A stretch of DNA of 64,000 bases from an uncultured Coriobacteriaceae bacterium (GCA_944321435.1 CALULH010000012.1:1-64000), one strand, 5' to 3'; positions 35,108 through 44,179 are shown, numbered from the stretch's first letter. The notes: generated by a model not told the origin, from the letters alone. A program made the numbers and translations.

Positions 35108-36247
35108 ATGCTGTACAAGGACTTCAAGGGCCTCGAGCTCTCCGCGCTCGGCATGGGCTGCATGCGCCTGCCGCTCGTCGAGGGCGACGACACCCAGATC
35201 GACGAGGACGCCACGCGCCAGATGGTGGCCTACGTCATGGAGCAGGGCGTGAACTACTACGATACCGCCTGGGGCTACCACGGCGGCAACTCCGAGCTCG
35301 TGATGGGCCGCGTGCTCAAGGAGTACCCGCGCGAGAGCTTCTACCTTGCCACCAAGTTCCCGGGCTATGACGTCGCCAACATGCCCAAGGTCAAGGAGAT
35401 CTTCGCCGAGCAGCTCAATAAGCTCCAGGTGGACTACTTCGACTTCTACCTCATCCACAACGTGTGCGAGAAGAACATCAACGAGTACCTGGACGAGAGC
35501 TTCGGCATCATGGACCACCTGCTGGAGCAGAAAGCCGCCGGCCGCATCAAGCACCTGGGCTTCTCCGCGCACGGCGACATCGCCACCATGCGCCGCTTCC
35601 TGGAGAAGTACGGCGAGCACATGGAGTTCTGCCAGATCCAGCTCAACTACATGGATTGGAAGCTGCAGGATGCCGAGGGCAAGGTCAAGCTCCTTTCCGA
35701 GTACGGCCTGCCCGTGTGGGTCATGGAGCCGGTGCGCGGCGGCAAGCTCGCGCAGATCTCGGACGAGGACATGGCCAAGCTCAAGGCGCTGCGCCCCGAC
35801 GCCGATGCCCCGGAGTGGTGCTTCCGCTTCCTGCAGAGCATCCCCGAGGTGGTGGTCACGCTTTCCGGCATGTCCAACTTCGAGCAGCTCAAGGCCAACA
35901 TCGCCACGTTCTCCGAGGACAAGCCGCTCACGGCCGAGGAACGCGCGGCCCTGCTCGGCGTTGCCGACGACATGATCTCCCGCACGACGGTGCCCTGCAC
36001 GGCGTGCCATTACTGCACGAGCCACTGCCCCATGGGCCTGGACATCCCCAAGCTGCTTGAGCTCTACAACGAGGCCAGCGTGACGGGCGGCTCGGGCGGC
36101 TTCATCCCGCAGATGTACGTGAGCACCTTGCCCGAGGACAAGCGCCCCGACGCCTGCATCGGCTGCGGCAGCTGCGCGGCGGTGTGCCCGCAGGCCATCG
36201 ACATCCCCGGCGCGCTCGCCGACTTCGCGGCAAAGCTCGCAGGGTAG
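35108..36247 (+). CDS. Aldo/keto reductase with C-terminal 4Fe-4S domain (second copy)
   Basis: A 379-aa protein; ATG 35108 is preceded by GAGAGGGG. AKR-barrel signatures are GMGCMRLPL, YYDTAWGYHGGNSE, KFPGY and FYLIHNV. The C-terminus has CTACHYCTSHCPMGLDIP and CIGCGSCAAVCPQAIDIP, two 4Fe-4S-type Cys sets. It is related to, but clearly diverged from, the protein at 28437. The fusion implies electrons from ferredoxin or to a quinone-like partner. Its own promoter precedes it and a strong terminator follows. Confidence 0.88.
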   Translation: MLYKDFKGLELSALGMGCMRLPLVEGDDTQIDEDATRQMVAYVMEQGVNYYDTAWGYHGGNSELVMGRVLKEYPRESFYLATKFPGYDVANMPKVKEIFAEQLNKLQVDYFDFYLIHNVCEKNINEYLDESFGIMDHLLEQKAAGRIKHLGFSAHGDIATMRRFLEKYGEHMEFCQIQLNYMDWKLQDAEGKVKLLSEYGLPVWVMEPVRGGKLAQISDEDMAKLKALRPDADAPEWCFRFLQSIPEVVVTLSGMSNFEQLKANIATFSEDKPLTAEERAALLGVADDMISRTTVPCTACHYCTSHCPMGLDIPKLLELYNEASVTGGSGGFIPQMYVSTLPEDKRPDACIGCGSCAAVCPQAIDIPGALADFAAKLAG

Positions 36248-36270
36248 GCGGGAAGAGCTCCTTAAGCATG

Positions 36271-36314
36271 CGGCCCGTGGGCGAGCGAAGAGCTGCGTCC
36301 ACGGGCCGTTTTTT
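36271..36314 (+). terminator. Intrinsic terminator after the aldo/keto reductase
   Basis: CGGCCCGTGG (36271-36280) pairs with CCACGGGCCG (36299-36308) around an 18-nt loop and is followed by TTTTTT. Confidence 0.85.
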
Positions 36315-36338
36315 GTTCAAGCGCGGTTGCGAAGGCGT

Positions 36339-36400
36339 TGCATGCAGTCCTTATCGCCAAACGGCCTTTTTCGGGCTCCTGGCGATAAGGACTGCATGCA
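36339..36400 (+). repeat. Long perfect hairpin (21-bp stem)
   Basis: Arms 36339-36359 and 36380-36400 are perfectly complementary (TGCATGCAGTCCTTATCGCC...). The 20-nt loop begins AACGGCCTTTTTCGGG. A further ACTGCATGCAA half-arm lies at about 36419-36430. It follows a complete terminator, so it is not needed for termination of the upstream gene. Confidence 0.75.
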
Positions 36401-36506
36401 GGCTGTCGGAGCGAACAAAACTGCATGCAATGGCTGCGGCGTTGCGGTGCGCAGCGGCCGCCCGCGCGGTTTCGCCGCCAAGGCGCGCCTTGCCCGTGGG
36501 CCGGGG

Positions 36507-38180
36507 CTACGCTTCCAGGCCGTCCATGCGAGCGAGTGTGCCCATGAAGACGGGAACGGCGGTTTGCGTGTCCCAGATGAGGTAGGCGAAGGGCCGGTCG
36601 AGAATGACCTGCTTGGGCTCGTCCTCGGGAGCGGGCGCGGAGGCGGTCGAAATGCCCAGCGCGGTGGCGGCCGCCGCCTCGGTGCCCTGCTCGTCCACCT
36701 TGATGAAGGTTTCCTGCAGCACCTGGCTCACGGCGAGGCCGGAGCCGTCGCTCATGGTCCCGATGCCCGAAAGGTCGGCGAGCGCCGGGTCGAAGAGGTC
36801 CGTTGCGCCGAGTTTTCCGAGCGCCCCGGAGAGCTCGGTCCGGCAGCGGGCGGTGAAGCGCGGCATGCCGGCTTCGACCTCGGTTGCCTCGGCGCCGGCC
36901 ACGGCCTCGGAGAGCCGCGTGCCGGTGAGGTCGGCGACAAGCGAGCTGAGCGCCGTGCCCTCGTCGGGCAGCAGGGCGCAGAAGGCAAAGCGGCTGCCCG
37001 CATAGGGCTTCATGAAGCCGCGGGCGCCGTCGACCTCAAGGTAGGTTCCCTCGGTTGAGCGCATGAGCGTCATAGGCTGCTGGGTGCCGTCCTCGCAGGT
37101 GAAGGTGTGGTCCTCAACGCTTTCCTCATCGTAGGGGGCGGTCCAGGATCCCGTGAGGGCCAGGGCGTTCACCAGGTAGAGCAGGGCGTCGGCCGGCAGG
37201 GCGTCCAGCAGCTGCGTGATGCGGTCTTGGGTCTTGTCGGCCACCCAGGCGTTGAGGTCGGCGCAGGTCTGCTCGTCGAAAGCCCCCCTGAACACCTGCG
37301 CGTCGAAGGCGTCGACGCATCCTTGCAGGTAGTCGTCCTCCACGGTAAGCGCGGGGTCATCTTTGACCCAGAGGGACTCCGCCAGGTCGAGCACGGCGTG
37401 CGCGGCGTCGTCCTTCGTCTCGGCGGCTTCCGCATCGCTGCCGGCGGGGGCGCTTTGCGCGAGCGGGCTGTCGATCCACGTGTTGTCCCGGGCGGCGAGC
37501 GTCTGCGGGTCGATGCTGAGCGTGCGGGCGTAGGCGGCCAGGTAAGCCGTGAGCGTGTCGGCGTCCATCTCCAAGGCGTCCTCGAGCTGGGCGAGCGTGT
37601 CGCCCGCCGCTCCCTTCGCCAGCAGGCCGAGCGCGCGCACGAGCGACAGCGGCGAGACCAGCAGGTTGCGCGCCGCGGGGGCGTCGGGGTCCATCGTGCC
37701 GGTTGCGGGGGCCTCCGGATCCACCGCGCTAGTGGCCGGCGCCTCCGGGTCGGTGGCGCTGGTTGCCGGCGCATCGGGATCGACGGTGCTCGTTGCCGGC
37801 GCCTCCGGGTCCACCGTGCTCGTGGCTGCCTCGGCGCCGCCTTCGACCGCCCCCGCATCCTCCTCTGCGCTGTCGGGCGGTGCGACCGCAAGCCCGAGCT
37901 CCGCTTGGAGCAGGCGCACGGCGAAGGAGGCGGCTGCGGCGCTGTGCTGCGAGAGGACGGTGCCGTCGATCTCGGGCGCCGTCCGCTCGAAGTCCGCGGT
38001 GAGCTCGACGGTCGAGGTGGCGACGTCCGCCTCATCCGAGCCGGCGCCCTGGCTGCCCGGCGCCGCATTGCCCCCGCAGCCGGCGAGCGTCAGCGCCAGG
38101 GTTCCCGGCAGGGCGAGAAGCGCGCGTCGCGGGATGGGGGAGCGGATGCCGCGCTCGGGTGCTGTGGTGCTCTCGGCCAT
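36507..38180 (-). CDS. Serpin lipoprotein (serine protease inhibitor)
   Basis: A 557-aa protein; ATG at 38178-38180 has AAGGAGG 5 nt upstream. It has a lipoprotein signal with lipobox LAGC (Cys35), so it is exported and lipid-anchored. A DPEAPATSTV repeat linker follows. The serpin fold has NLLVSPLSLVRALGLLAKGA, LLYLVNALALTGSW, and a reactive-centre region near residues 490-520 with hinge EQGTEAAAATALGIS, followed by LDRPFAYLIWDTQT. The hinge small residues suggest an inhibitory serpin. In gut bacteria such proteins block host or microbial serine proteases. The exact P1 residue cannot be fixed without alignment. Confidence 0.92.
   Translation of the reverse strand: MAESTTAPERGIRSPIPRRALLALPGTLALTLAGCGGNAAPGSQGAGSDEADVATSTVELTADFERTAPEIDGTVLSQHSAAAASFAVRLLQAELGLAVAPPDSAEEDAGAVEGGAEAATSTVDPEAPATSTVDPDAPATSATDPEAPATSAVDPEAPATGTMDPDAPAARNLLVSPLSLVRALGLLAKGAAGDTLAQLEDALEMDADTLTAYLAAYARTLSIDPQTLAARDNTWIDSPLAQSAPAGSDAEAAETKDDAAHAVLDLAESLWVKDDPALTVEDDYLQGCVDAFDAQVFRGAFDEQTCADLNAWVADKTQDRITQLLDALPADALLYLVNALALTGSWTAPYDEESVEDHTFTCEDGTQQPMTLMRSTEGTYLEVDGARGFMKPYAGSRFAFCALLPDEGTALSSLVADLTGTRLSEAVAGAEATEVEAGMPRFTARCRTELSGALGKLGATDLFDPALADLSGIGTMSDGSGLAVSQVLQETFIKVDEQGTEAAAATALGISTASAPAPEDEPKQVILDRPFAYLIWDTQTAVPVFMGTLARMDGLEA
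37681..37830 (-). repeat. Five 30-bp coding repeats (DPEAPATSTV)
   Basis: Exactly five 30-bp units encode DPEAPATSTV, DPDAPATSAT, DPEAPATSAV, DPEAPATGTM and a diverged DPDAPAARN. They lie inside the serpin between the signal peptide and the body of the fold, interrupting the first serpin helix region and NLLVSPLS. They form a flexible, length-variable linker. Confidence 0.85.
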
Positions 38181-38332
38181 GGTTTCCTCCTTGGCGGGAA
38201 GGGCGTGCAAAGCATCGCCGCGCCGGATGGGCGCGGCGGGTGGTGTCTTGTCATCAGCATACCAAGGACGCGCGCCCTTACCTACGTTCGGTTGGGCGGG
38301 CGGCATGATGTCGCCGCGCGTCCGGTGCCGCG

Positions 38333-40051
38333 TTATGCGTCGGCGCGGTAGTGCGAACCGCAGCTTTCGGTGCGGGCGCGCGCCGCCTGAACGATGCGCC
38401 GCGCCAGGGACAGCTGCAGCTGCAAGCGCCTGAGCTGGGCGATAAGCGCCGCCCCGTCTCCGCCAGGGTCGCACTGGGCGCGTGCGGCGCGGGCGAGCTC
38501 GGCGCGGCGGGCCTCCAGGCTGTCGATCTCGGCGAGGGCGTCGGCAAGGCCGGCTTCCGTGCGCCGCACCAGGCAGTGCGCGCTCATCGTGCGCTGCAGC
38601 GCGCGGGTGATCTCGCCTGCGCGGGCGCGCATGCCGGCGCGGTCCCCTAGCGCCGCGGGTGAGGTCGGCTCCTCTCCCAGCGTGCGCGCGAGAAGGGCGT
38701 CGAGGGCGCCGGGGCCGCATGCTTCCCGCGCGTCCGCGCGCTGCGCCCATGCCGCCGCGCCCCGGCCCGCGCGCAGTCCGAAGACCAGGCCGTTGGCGCT
38801 TGAGAGGCCGCCCAGGCGGTCAGCGCCGTGCATGCCGCCCGTGCACTCGCCGCAGGCGAAAAGTCCTGACAGGGCGGTTGCGGCCCGGGCGTCGATGCGG
38901 ATTCCGCCGTTTGCGGCGTGGGCGAACTCCGCTACGCGCAGTTCGTCGTCCGGTCGCACGCCCTTCTCGTCCGCGAGCCAGGCGCTGAAGGTCCGCACGA
39001 ACTCGGGTAGGTCGGCTCCGCTCAGGCCCCCGGGGTAGCGCACGGCCATGCCGTCCGGCCCCGCGGCGTCGATGACCAGGTCCACGGCGCAGCCGGGAAG
39101 GCGCGCCGAGAAGGGTCCGTGCATGCTGCGCGCCTCGAGCAGGTCCGCGGCGGTGGTGCCGAGCTGTGCGGCTGTGCGCGCCAGCGCGTCGTCGCCCTGG
39201 TCGTTCAACAGCTGGGCGTAACGCCAGGTCTTCTCGTTGAACACCGTGCCGTACGCCTGCGCCGGCGCGACGAAGGTCGGCATGATCTGCATGAACTCGA
39301 GGTTCACCAGGTCGCAGCCGTGCTCGGCGGCCACGGCCTGCGCGCTGCCCAGCACGTCCGCCGCGGTGAGCCGCCGCTCGAAGAGGCCCCCGTACCCACC
39401 GCTGGCCAGCACGACGGCGCCGCAGCCGACCTCTTCGAAGCGCTGCGCATCGCGGTCGTAGAGCAGCGCGCCGGTGGCGCCCCGCGCCTGGTCGGGGCCC
39501 GCGCCCGCTGTCTCGAGGACGTCCATGAGCTCGCGGTGCTCAAGCACGGTTACGCCCGCGCGGTCCAGCGCCGCGCCCACAGCCTGCTCGAAGCTGCCGC
39601 GCGTGATGCCGCGCCAGGTGCGGTGCTTGTGGTCGAAGCAGGGTATGAACGCGCGCTCGCCCTCGTGGGCCGGGCGCATGAGCTCGACGCCCAGGCCCTC
39701 GAGCTCTGCGATGGCGGGGCGGATGCCGCCAACGAAGCTCCGGACGAGGGCGCGGTCCGCGGCGCCGCAGCCTATGGCGCAGATGGTGTCGACGAGCTCG
39801 GCCTCGTCGGCATCGTCTTCGGGGGCCACCAGGCCAAGTCCCCACGTGCCGGGGTAGAAGCTGGAGCCCGAGAAGAGCCTACCGGCGCATGCCAGCACCG
39901 TGCGGGCCCCGGCGCTCGCGGCGGCCCAGGCCGCCATGGTCCCCGCGATACCGCCGCCGACAACCAGGACGTCGCAGGGGATGGTCTCCGGGGCGGTGCC
40001 GGCGTCCGATCGCCGCTCGGTGTCGCGGGCTGTCTGGGTGCGTGCGTGCAT
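38333..40051 (-). CDS. FAD-dependent oxidoreductase of the L-aspartate oxidase/fumarate reductase family
   Basis: A 572-aa protein; ATG at 40049-40051 has AAGGAG 6 nt upstream. It binds FAD through DVLVVGGGIAGTMAAWAAA. The family's substrate and flavin region is visible as AANGGIRIDARAATALSGL, FACGECTGGMHGADRLGG and SSANGLVFG. A helical C-terminus follows, as in NadB and SdhA/FrdA. It could be NadB (aspartate to iminoaspartate for NAD synthesis), but nadA and nadC are not adjacent and the TxxPGLxAxGE signature is changed. A soluble fumarate reductase-like enzyme is the alternative. No signal peptide. Confidence 0.7.
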   Translation of the reverse strand: MHARTQTARDTERRSDAGTAPETIPCDVLVVGGGIAGTMAAWAAASAGARTVLACAGRLFSGSSFYPGTWGLGLVAPEDDADEAELVDTICAIGCGAADRALVRSFVGGIRPAIAELEGLGVELMRPAHEGERAFIPCFDHKHRTWRGITRGSFEQAVGAALDRAGVTVLEHRELMDVLETAGAGPDQARGATGALLYDRDAQRFEEVGCGAVVLASGGYGGLFERRLTAADVLGSAQAVAAEHGCDLVNLEFMQIMPTFVAPAQAYGTVFNEKTWRYAQLLNDQGDDALARTAAQLGTTAADLLEARSMHGPFSARLPGCAVDLVIDAAGPDGMAVRYPGGLSGADLPEFVRTFSAWLADEKGVRPDDELRVAEFAHAANGGIRIDARAATALSGLFACGECTGGMHGADRLGGLSSANGLVFGLRAGRGAAAWAQRADAREACGPGALDALLARTLGEEPTSPAALGDRAGMRARAGEITRALQRTMSAHCLVRRTEAGLADALAEIDSLEARRAELARAARAQCDPGGDGAALIAQLRRLQLQLSLARRIVQAARARTESCGSHYRADA

Positions 40052-40216
40052 GGGGGCTCCTTTTTGGTCGATGCGCCCGTGACGGGCATATTCCCACCAG
40101 CTAACCACAGCGGCGGGAAAGGCGCGTTGCGACGCGCTCGCTCCCCACATTCTTCATTATGGGGAGTCACGGGGCGTTGCGGGCGGCGGGGCTTGGGGCG
40201 AGGCCGCCCGTTGCCG

Positions 40217-42226
40217 TTATGCCGGCAGTTCGACCAGCGCGCCGGAGCAGGGGGCCAGCGCGCAGCGCAGGTAGCCGCCCTCGATGCGGCAGGGGTTCTC
40301 GGAGGCCGGCGTGGCGCCGCCGAAGGGCTGCCAGTCGGTGTAGAGGAGCGTCTTCGCGGGCTGCGCGGCCGGGGCGCCCGCACCGTCGCCCCCGTTTCCC
40401 CCGCGCGGGGCTTTCGTCGGCGTGCCGGCTCCCTCGCTGCCCGCGCCGTCCGCCTGGACCGCGCTATCGGGCTCCGCCCCGCCGCCCTCTGTTGCCGCGT
40501 CCTTGTCGCCCAGGGGGTCGCGCCCAATCGCCACGCGCCAATCCTGCGGCTCGTCGCCCAGGTTGAGCACGCAGGCCAGGCGTTCGCCGCCGCCCCGCCG
40601 CTCGAAGGCGAAGAGCACGCGTCCCTCCTCGTGGCAGTCGAGCCAGGCGAAGCCGTCCGGCGCGTAGTCGCGCTCCCAGAGCGCCGGATGCGCCGCGTAC
40701 GCCTGACCCAGGTCCCGCATGTAGCGCCAGAACGCGTCGTGCACGGGGTAGTCCAGAAGCAGCCAGTCCTGCTCGCGCTTCTCGTCCCACTCGCGCAGCT
40801 GGCCCAGCTCGCTGCCCATGAAGTTGAGCATCTTGCCGGGATGCGCCGCCATGTAGAGGTACAGCGCCCGCGCCTGGCCGAACTTCCCCTCGTAGGCGCC
40901 GTTCATCTTCTGAAGCACGGTCGCCTTGCCGTGCACCACCTCGTCGTGGCTGAGCGGCAGCAGGTAGCGCTCGTTGCCGTAGTACATCATGGAGAACGTC
41001 AGCTTATGGTAGTTGGCGCGCCGCTCGTCCGGCGGCATCTGGAAGAACGAGAGCGTGTCGTGCATCCAGCCCATGTCCCATTTGTAGTCGAACCCCAGGC
41101 CCCCGGACTCGGCTGCCCGCGTGACGCCGGGGAAGTTGGTGGAGTCCTCGGCCGCCAGCAGGCATCCTGGATGACGCGCCTTGAGCCCGGCGTTCATGGT
41201 GCGGATGAAGTCGACCGCGTTGCCGTTCACGCCGCGCCGCTCGTCGCCCTGCCAGTAGATGATGCGGCTGATGGCGTCCATCCGCAGCCCGTCGAAGTGG
41301 AACGCGCCGAGCCACCAGTTGGCGGCGGATTGCAGGAAGCTGCGGACCTCGCCGCGCGAGTGCATGAAGTTGGCGCTGCCCCACTCGGAGAGCCCCACGT
41401 CTTGGTTGGGGTACTCGTAGAGCGCCGTTCCGTCGTAGCGCGCGAGGCCCCATGCGTCGGCTGCGAAGTGAACCGGCACGAAATCCAAGATGGCCCCTAT
41501 GCCGGCCCGGTGCAGCTGGTCGATAAGGTACTTGAGCTGATCGGCGGTCCCGTAGCGGCTGGTGGGCGAGAAGAACCCGGTCGGTTGGTAGCCCCAGCTC
41601 TCGTCAGCGGGGTACTCGGTGAGCGGCAGGAACTCCACGTGCGTGAACCCGCCCGCGCGGCAGTGCGCGATGAGCGGCTCGGCCAGTTCGTCGTAGCGGT
41701 ACCAGAGGTCGGGCCGCTCCTCGCCGTCCTCGTCGCGGGGCTTGCGCCAGGATCCGGCATGGAGCTCGTAGATGTTGAGGGGCTTGTCCAGGCAGGCGCT
41801 GCGCCCGGCCATCCAGGCGTCGTCACCGAAGGCGTAGGAGCCGCGCTCCCGCACGATGGAGCGATGACGCGGGCGCAGGTCCGATCCTATGGCGAAGGGG
41901 TCCGCATGGTCGGTGAAGCTCCCGTCCGCATGGTGGATGCGGAACTCGTACGGGTCGCCGGGGAGGATGTTGTCGGCGCGGGCCTCCCATACGTTGCCGT
42001 CGTAGGCGCGGGCGAGGGGGATCTCGCGCACGGTGCCGGCGTCATCGTCGGCGCCGCGTTCGAGCAGCAGGGTTACCGCAGCGGCCCCGGGGGCGAAGGT
42101 CCTGAAGACGGCCCCGCCGGACGCGGCCCCTCCGCCCGCGCCGCCTGCTTCGTCCGCGTCGAGGTGCGCGCCGAAGTACGCGTGCGCGTCAAAGCTCTGC
42201 CCGCGGTAAAACGCCTGCATGTCCAT
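40217..42226 (-). CDS. glgB: 1,4-alpha-glucan branching enzyme
   Basis: A 669-aa GH13 enzyme. A CBM48-like N-terminal domain (residues about 30-130) precedes the barrel, with NIYELHAGSW, DFVPVHFA (region I), GLRMDAISRIIYW (nucleophile Asp), LAAEDSTNFPG (acid/base Glu) and PLSHDEVVHGK (third Asp). It makes alpha-1,6 branches in glycogen. The C-terminal beta domain carries a 50-residue Ala/Gly/Pro-rich insert after VAIGRDPLG, which is unusual. GGAGAGG lies upstream of ATG 42226. No other glg gene is adjacent. The tetR gene is divergent from it. Confidence 0.93.
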   Translation of the reverse strand: MDMQAFYRGQSFDAHAYFGAHLDADEAGGAGGGAASGGAVFRTFAPGAAAVTLLLERGADDDAGTVREIPLARAYDGNVWEARADNILPGDPYEFRIHHADGSFTDHADPFAIGSDLRPRHRSIVRERGSYAFGDDAWMAGRSACLDKPLNIYELHAGSWRKPRDEDGEERPDLWYRYDELAEPLIAHCRAGGFTHVEFLPLTEYPADESWGYQPTGFFSPTSRYGTADQLKYLIDQLHRAGIGAILDFVPVHFAADAWGLARYDGTALYEYPNQDVGLSEWGSANFMHSRGEVRSFLQSAANWWLGAFHFDGLRMDAISRIIYWQGDERRGVNGNAVDFIRTMNAGLKARHPGCLLAAEDSTNFPGVTRAAESGGLGFDYKWDMGWMHDTLSFFQMPPDERRANYHKLTFSMMYYGNERYLLPLSHDEVVHGKATVLQKMNGAYEGKFGQARALYLYMAAHPGKMLNFMGSELGQLREWDEKREQDWLLLDYPVHDAFWRYMRDLGQAYAAHPALWERDYAPDGFAWLDCHEEGRVLFAFERRGGGERLACVLNLGDEPQDWRVAIGRDPLGDKDAATEGGGAEPDSAVQADGAGSEGAGTPTKAPRGGNGGDGAGAPAAQPAKTLLYTDWQPFGGATPASENPCRIEGGYLRCALAPCSGALVELPA

Positions 42227-42307
42227 AGGGCCTCTCCTCCCGTTTTCGGGCCTGAGCGGTTGCGGACACGGGCGTTCGGTCGCAGCCGCCCCGGCTTCTG
42301 CAAATCT

Positions 42308-42437
42308 CTGGACAACAGAATGTTTATAGATAAGCGTCCAGTAATGTACTGCTATGATAATAACAAGCGCGCTGCGCGCTGCCCAGCGACATACCGACCA
42401 CAGCGTCTGATAATGGACCGATTGGGAGAACAGTCCA
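42308..42437. promoter_or_regulatory. Candidate operators between glgB and the TetR gene
   Basis: Two inverted repeats share arms TGGAC/GTCCA: 42308-42313 with 42336-42341 (22-nt spacer, arms CTGGAC and GTCCAG), and 42414-42418 with 42433-42437 (14-nt spacer). A TATGAT box lies at 42352-42357. They may be binding sites of the adjacent TetR protein. Confidence 0.3.
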
Positions 42438-42468
42438 AATCTGCAGATGCCTTCTGAAGGGGAACGAG

Positions 42469-43098
42469 ATGGATCTCAGGGAACGCAAGACCCGCGCCAG
42501 CGTCAAGCGGGCGTTTCTCGCCCTGCGGGCCGAGAAGGGCCTGGAGCGCATCACCGTGCGCGAGCTGGTGGAGCGCGCCGAGATCGGCAAGGCGACGTTC
42601 TACCTGCACTACCGCAGCGTGTACGACCTGGCGGAGTCCTTGCAGCGCGAGGCCATCGACGAGATCGTGGGGGCCATTCGCGAGCCCGAGGCCTACCTTT
42701 CGGCGCCGGACCGCGTGACACGTCAGCTTTTCGAGGCGTTCCGCGACCGCTCCGACCTCATCGACGTTCTCTTTGCCGGCGAGCAGGCGGGCGTGCTGTC
42801 CCAGAGCATCGAGGCCGCCCTGCGGCAGCGCATTGCCGAGCAGTTCCCGGTGGCCGAAGCCGATCCGTGGAACGACGCCCTGCTCACCTTTGAGATCCAA
42901 GGGGGGTTCTACGCGTACCGCCGCATGGTCCGGCGCGACGCGGGCGCCTCGGCCGGCGCCCGCGCGACCGAGGCGGCTCCGTTGGGCGAGAAGCCCGTCG
43001 CGCCCCTATCGCCTGAGGCGCGCGCCGCGGCAGGGCGGGAGGCGGTCGACGCCGTCTCGGCCGCCGTGCGCGCGGTGACCGACCTCATGCGCGAGTAA
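42469..43098 (+). CDS. TetR-family transcriptional regulator
   Basis: A 209-aa protein. The N-terminal HTH is plain: KTRASVKRAFLALRAEKGLERITVRELVERAEIGKATFYLHYRSVYDLAESL. The C-terminal ligand domain is short, with a disordered Ala/Pro-rich segment near residue 165-185. Regulators with this HTH (KATFYxHYxxxYDL) are close to the AcrR/DhaS-like group. It is divergent from glgB, so it may control itself and glgB. The ligand is unknown. Confidence 0.85.
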   Translation: MDLRERKTRASVKRAFLALRAEKGLERITVRELVERAEIGKATFYLHYRSVYDLAESLQREAIDEIVGAIREPEAYLSAPDRVTRQLFEAFRDRSDLIDVLFAGEQAGVLSQSIEAALRQRIAEQFPVAEADPWNDALLTFEIQGGFYAYRRMVRRDAGASAGARATEAAPLGEKPVAPLSPEARAAAGREAVDAVSAAVRAVTDLMRE

Positions 43099-43141
43099 GC
43101 CGTCTCTTCGCCGTTCGCGGACCTCTATCCAAGGAGCTTGC

Positions 43142-44026
43142 ATGCTGACCATCGGATGCCATCTTTCCATTGCCCAGGGCTATACCGCCCTTGGCCAAAC
43201 GGCGCTTTCCCTTGGCGCCAACACCTGCGCGTTCTTCACGCGCAATCCACGCGGCGGCAAGGCCCGCGCGCTCGACGAGGCCGACATGGCGGGGCTCGCC
43301 GACCTTATGGCGAAAAGCGGCTTCGGCGTGCTCGTGGCGCATGCGCCCTACACCTACAACCCCTGCTCGGCCAAGGAGCGCGCCCGCGACTTTGCGCTCA
43401 CGGCCATGCGCGAGGACCTGGAGCGGCTCGAGGCGCTGCCCGGGCAGCTGTACAACTTCCATCCCGGCTGCCATGTGGGCCAGGGCGCGCAGCGCGGCAT
43501 TGAGCTTATCGCCGACACGCTCTGCCAGGTTATGTGGCCCGAGATGCGCACACAGGTGCTGTTGGAGACCATGGCCGGCAAGGGGACCGAGGTCGGCGGG
43601 CGCTTTGAGGAGCTGGCCGCCGTCATCGCGCGCGTGGGCGATAAGCGCCCCGAGCTCGCGGACAGGCTCGGCGTGTGCCTGGACACCTGCCATGTGCACG
43701 ACGGCGGCTACGATATCGTGCACGACTTGGACGGCGTTCTGGACGAGTTCGACCGCGTGGTGGGGCTCACGCGCCTGCGCGCCGTGCATCTGAACGATTC
43801 CAAGAACCCGTGCGGGGCGCGCAAGGACCGCCACGAGGTCATAGGGGCGGGGTACTTGGGCAACGAGGAACTGGGCGGAGGTATGGACGTGTTCGCCCGC
43901 ATCGTGACGCATCCGGCGCTCCGCGACCTGCCGTTTGTCCTGGAGACGCCCAACGAGCTGCCGGGTTACGCGCGGGAGATCGCCATGCTGCGCGAGCTGG
44001 CCTCAAGGGGCGCGTCCTCCAACTGA
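43142..44026 (+). CDS. nfo: Endonuclease IV (AP endonuclease)
   Basis: A 294-aa Nfo of normal length. It is a zinc-dependent TIM-barrel enzyme that cuts at abasic sites in base-excision repair. Signatures are IGCHLSIAQGY, VAHAPYTYN, NFHPGCH, VLLETMAGKGTEVG, VCLDTCHVHDGGYD, HLNDSKNPCGARKDRHE and FVLETPNE; the His, Glu and Asp zinc ligands are all present. AAGGAG lies 6 nt upstream. It follows the TetR gene by 43 nt and may be cotranscribed. Confidence 0.97.
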   Translation: MLTIGCHLSIAQGYTALGQTALSLGANTCAFFTRNPRGGKARALDEADMAGLADLMAKSGFGVLVAHAPYTYNPCSAKERARDFALTAMREDLERLEALPGQLYNFHPGCHVGQGAQRGIELIADTLCQVMWPEMRTQVLLETMAGKGTEVGGRFEELAAVIARVGDKRPELADRLGVCLDTCHVHDGGYDIVHDLDGVLDEFDRVVGLTRLRAVHLNDSKNPCGARKDRHEVIGAGYLGNEELGGGMDVFARIVTHPALRDLPFVLETPNELPGYAREIAMLRELASRGASSN

Positions 44027-44101
44027 CCGACGGCTTCTGCAAGGCGCGACGCACGGTTGCCGTGCTCACGCGATGGAGTCCCTGGGCGTGCATACTATTC
44101 T

Positions 44102-44122
44102 GAACATAGGATAAAGATGTTC
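44102..44122 (+). promoter_or_regulatory. Palindrome upstream of hemH
   Basis: GAACAT (44102-44107), 9-nt spacer, ATGTTC (44117-44122), flanked by TCT and CAGA that extend the symmetry. A CATACTAT -10-like box overlaps its left side (44091-44098). It looks like an operator; the protein is unknown. Confidence 0.45.
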
Positions 44123-44133
44123 CAGATAAGGGC

Positions 44134-44162
44134 TTACGGCCGGCAGTATCCTCCCGTATGAT
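44134..44162 (+). promoter_or_regulatory. Candidate hemH promoter
   Basis: TTACGG (44134-44139), 17-bp spacer, TATGAT (44157-44162). The -10 is good and the -35 poor, so activation or basal expression is likely. Confidence 0.4.
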
Positions 44163-44179
44163 AGGGAACGCGAACGGAT

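Noticed and set aside
40143..40166. Stem-like sequence near 40140-40170 considered as a terminator
   Set aside because: The arms are short (CCCCA/TGGGG) and no T-run follows on either strand.
39119..42457. 1112-aa plus-strand open frame
   Set aside because: It runs opposite the flavoprotein and glgB, both of which have clear catalytic motifs; its composition (Val/Gly/Arg/His) is that of an antisense shadow.
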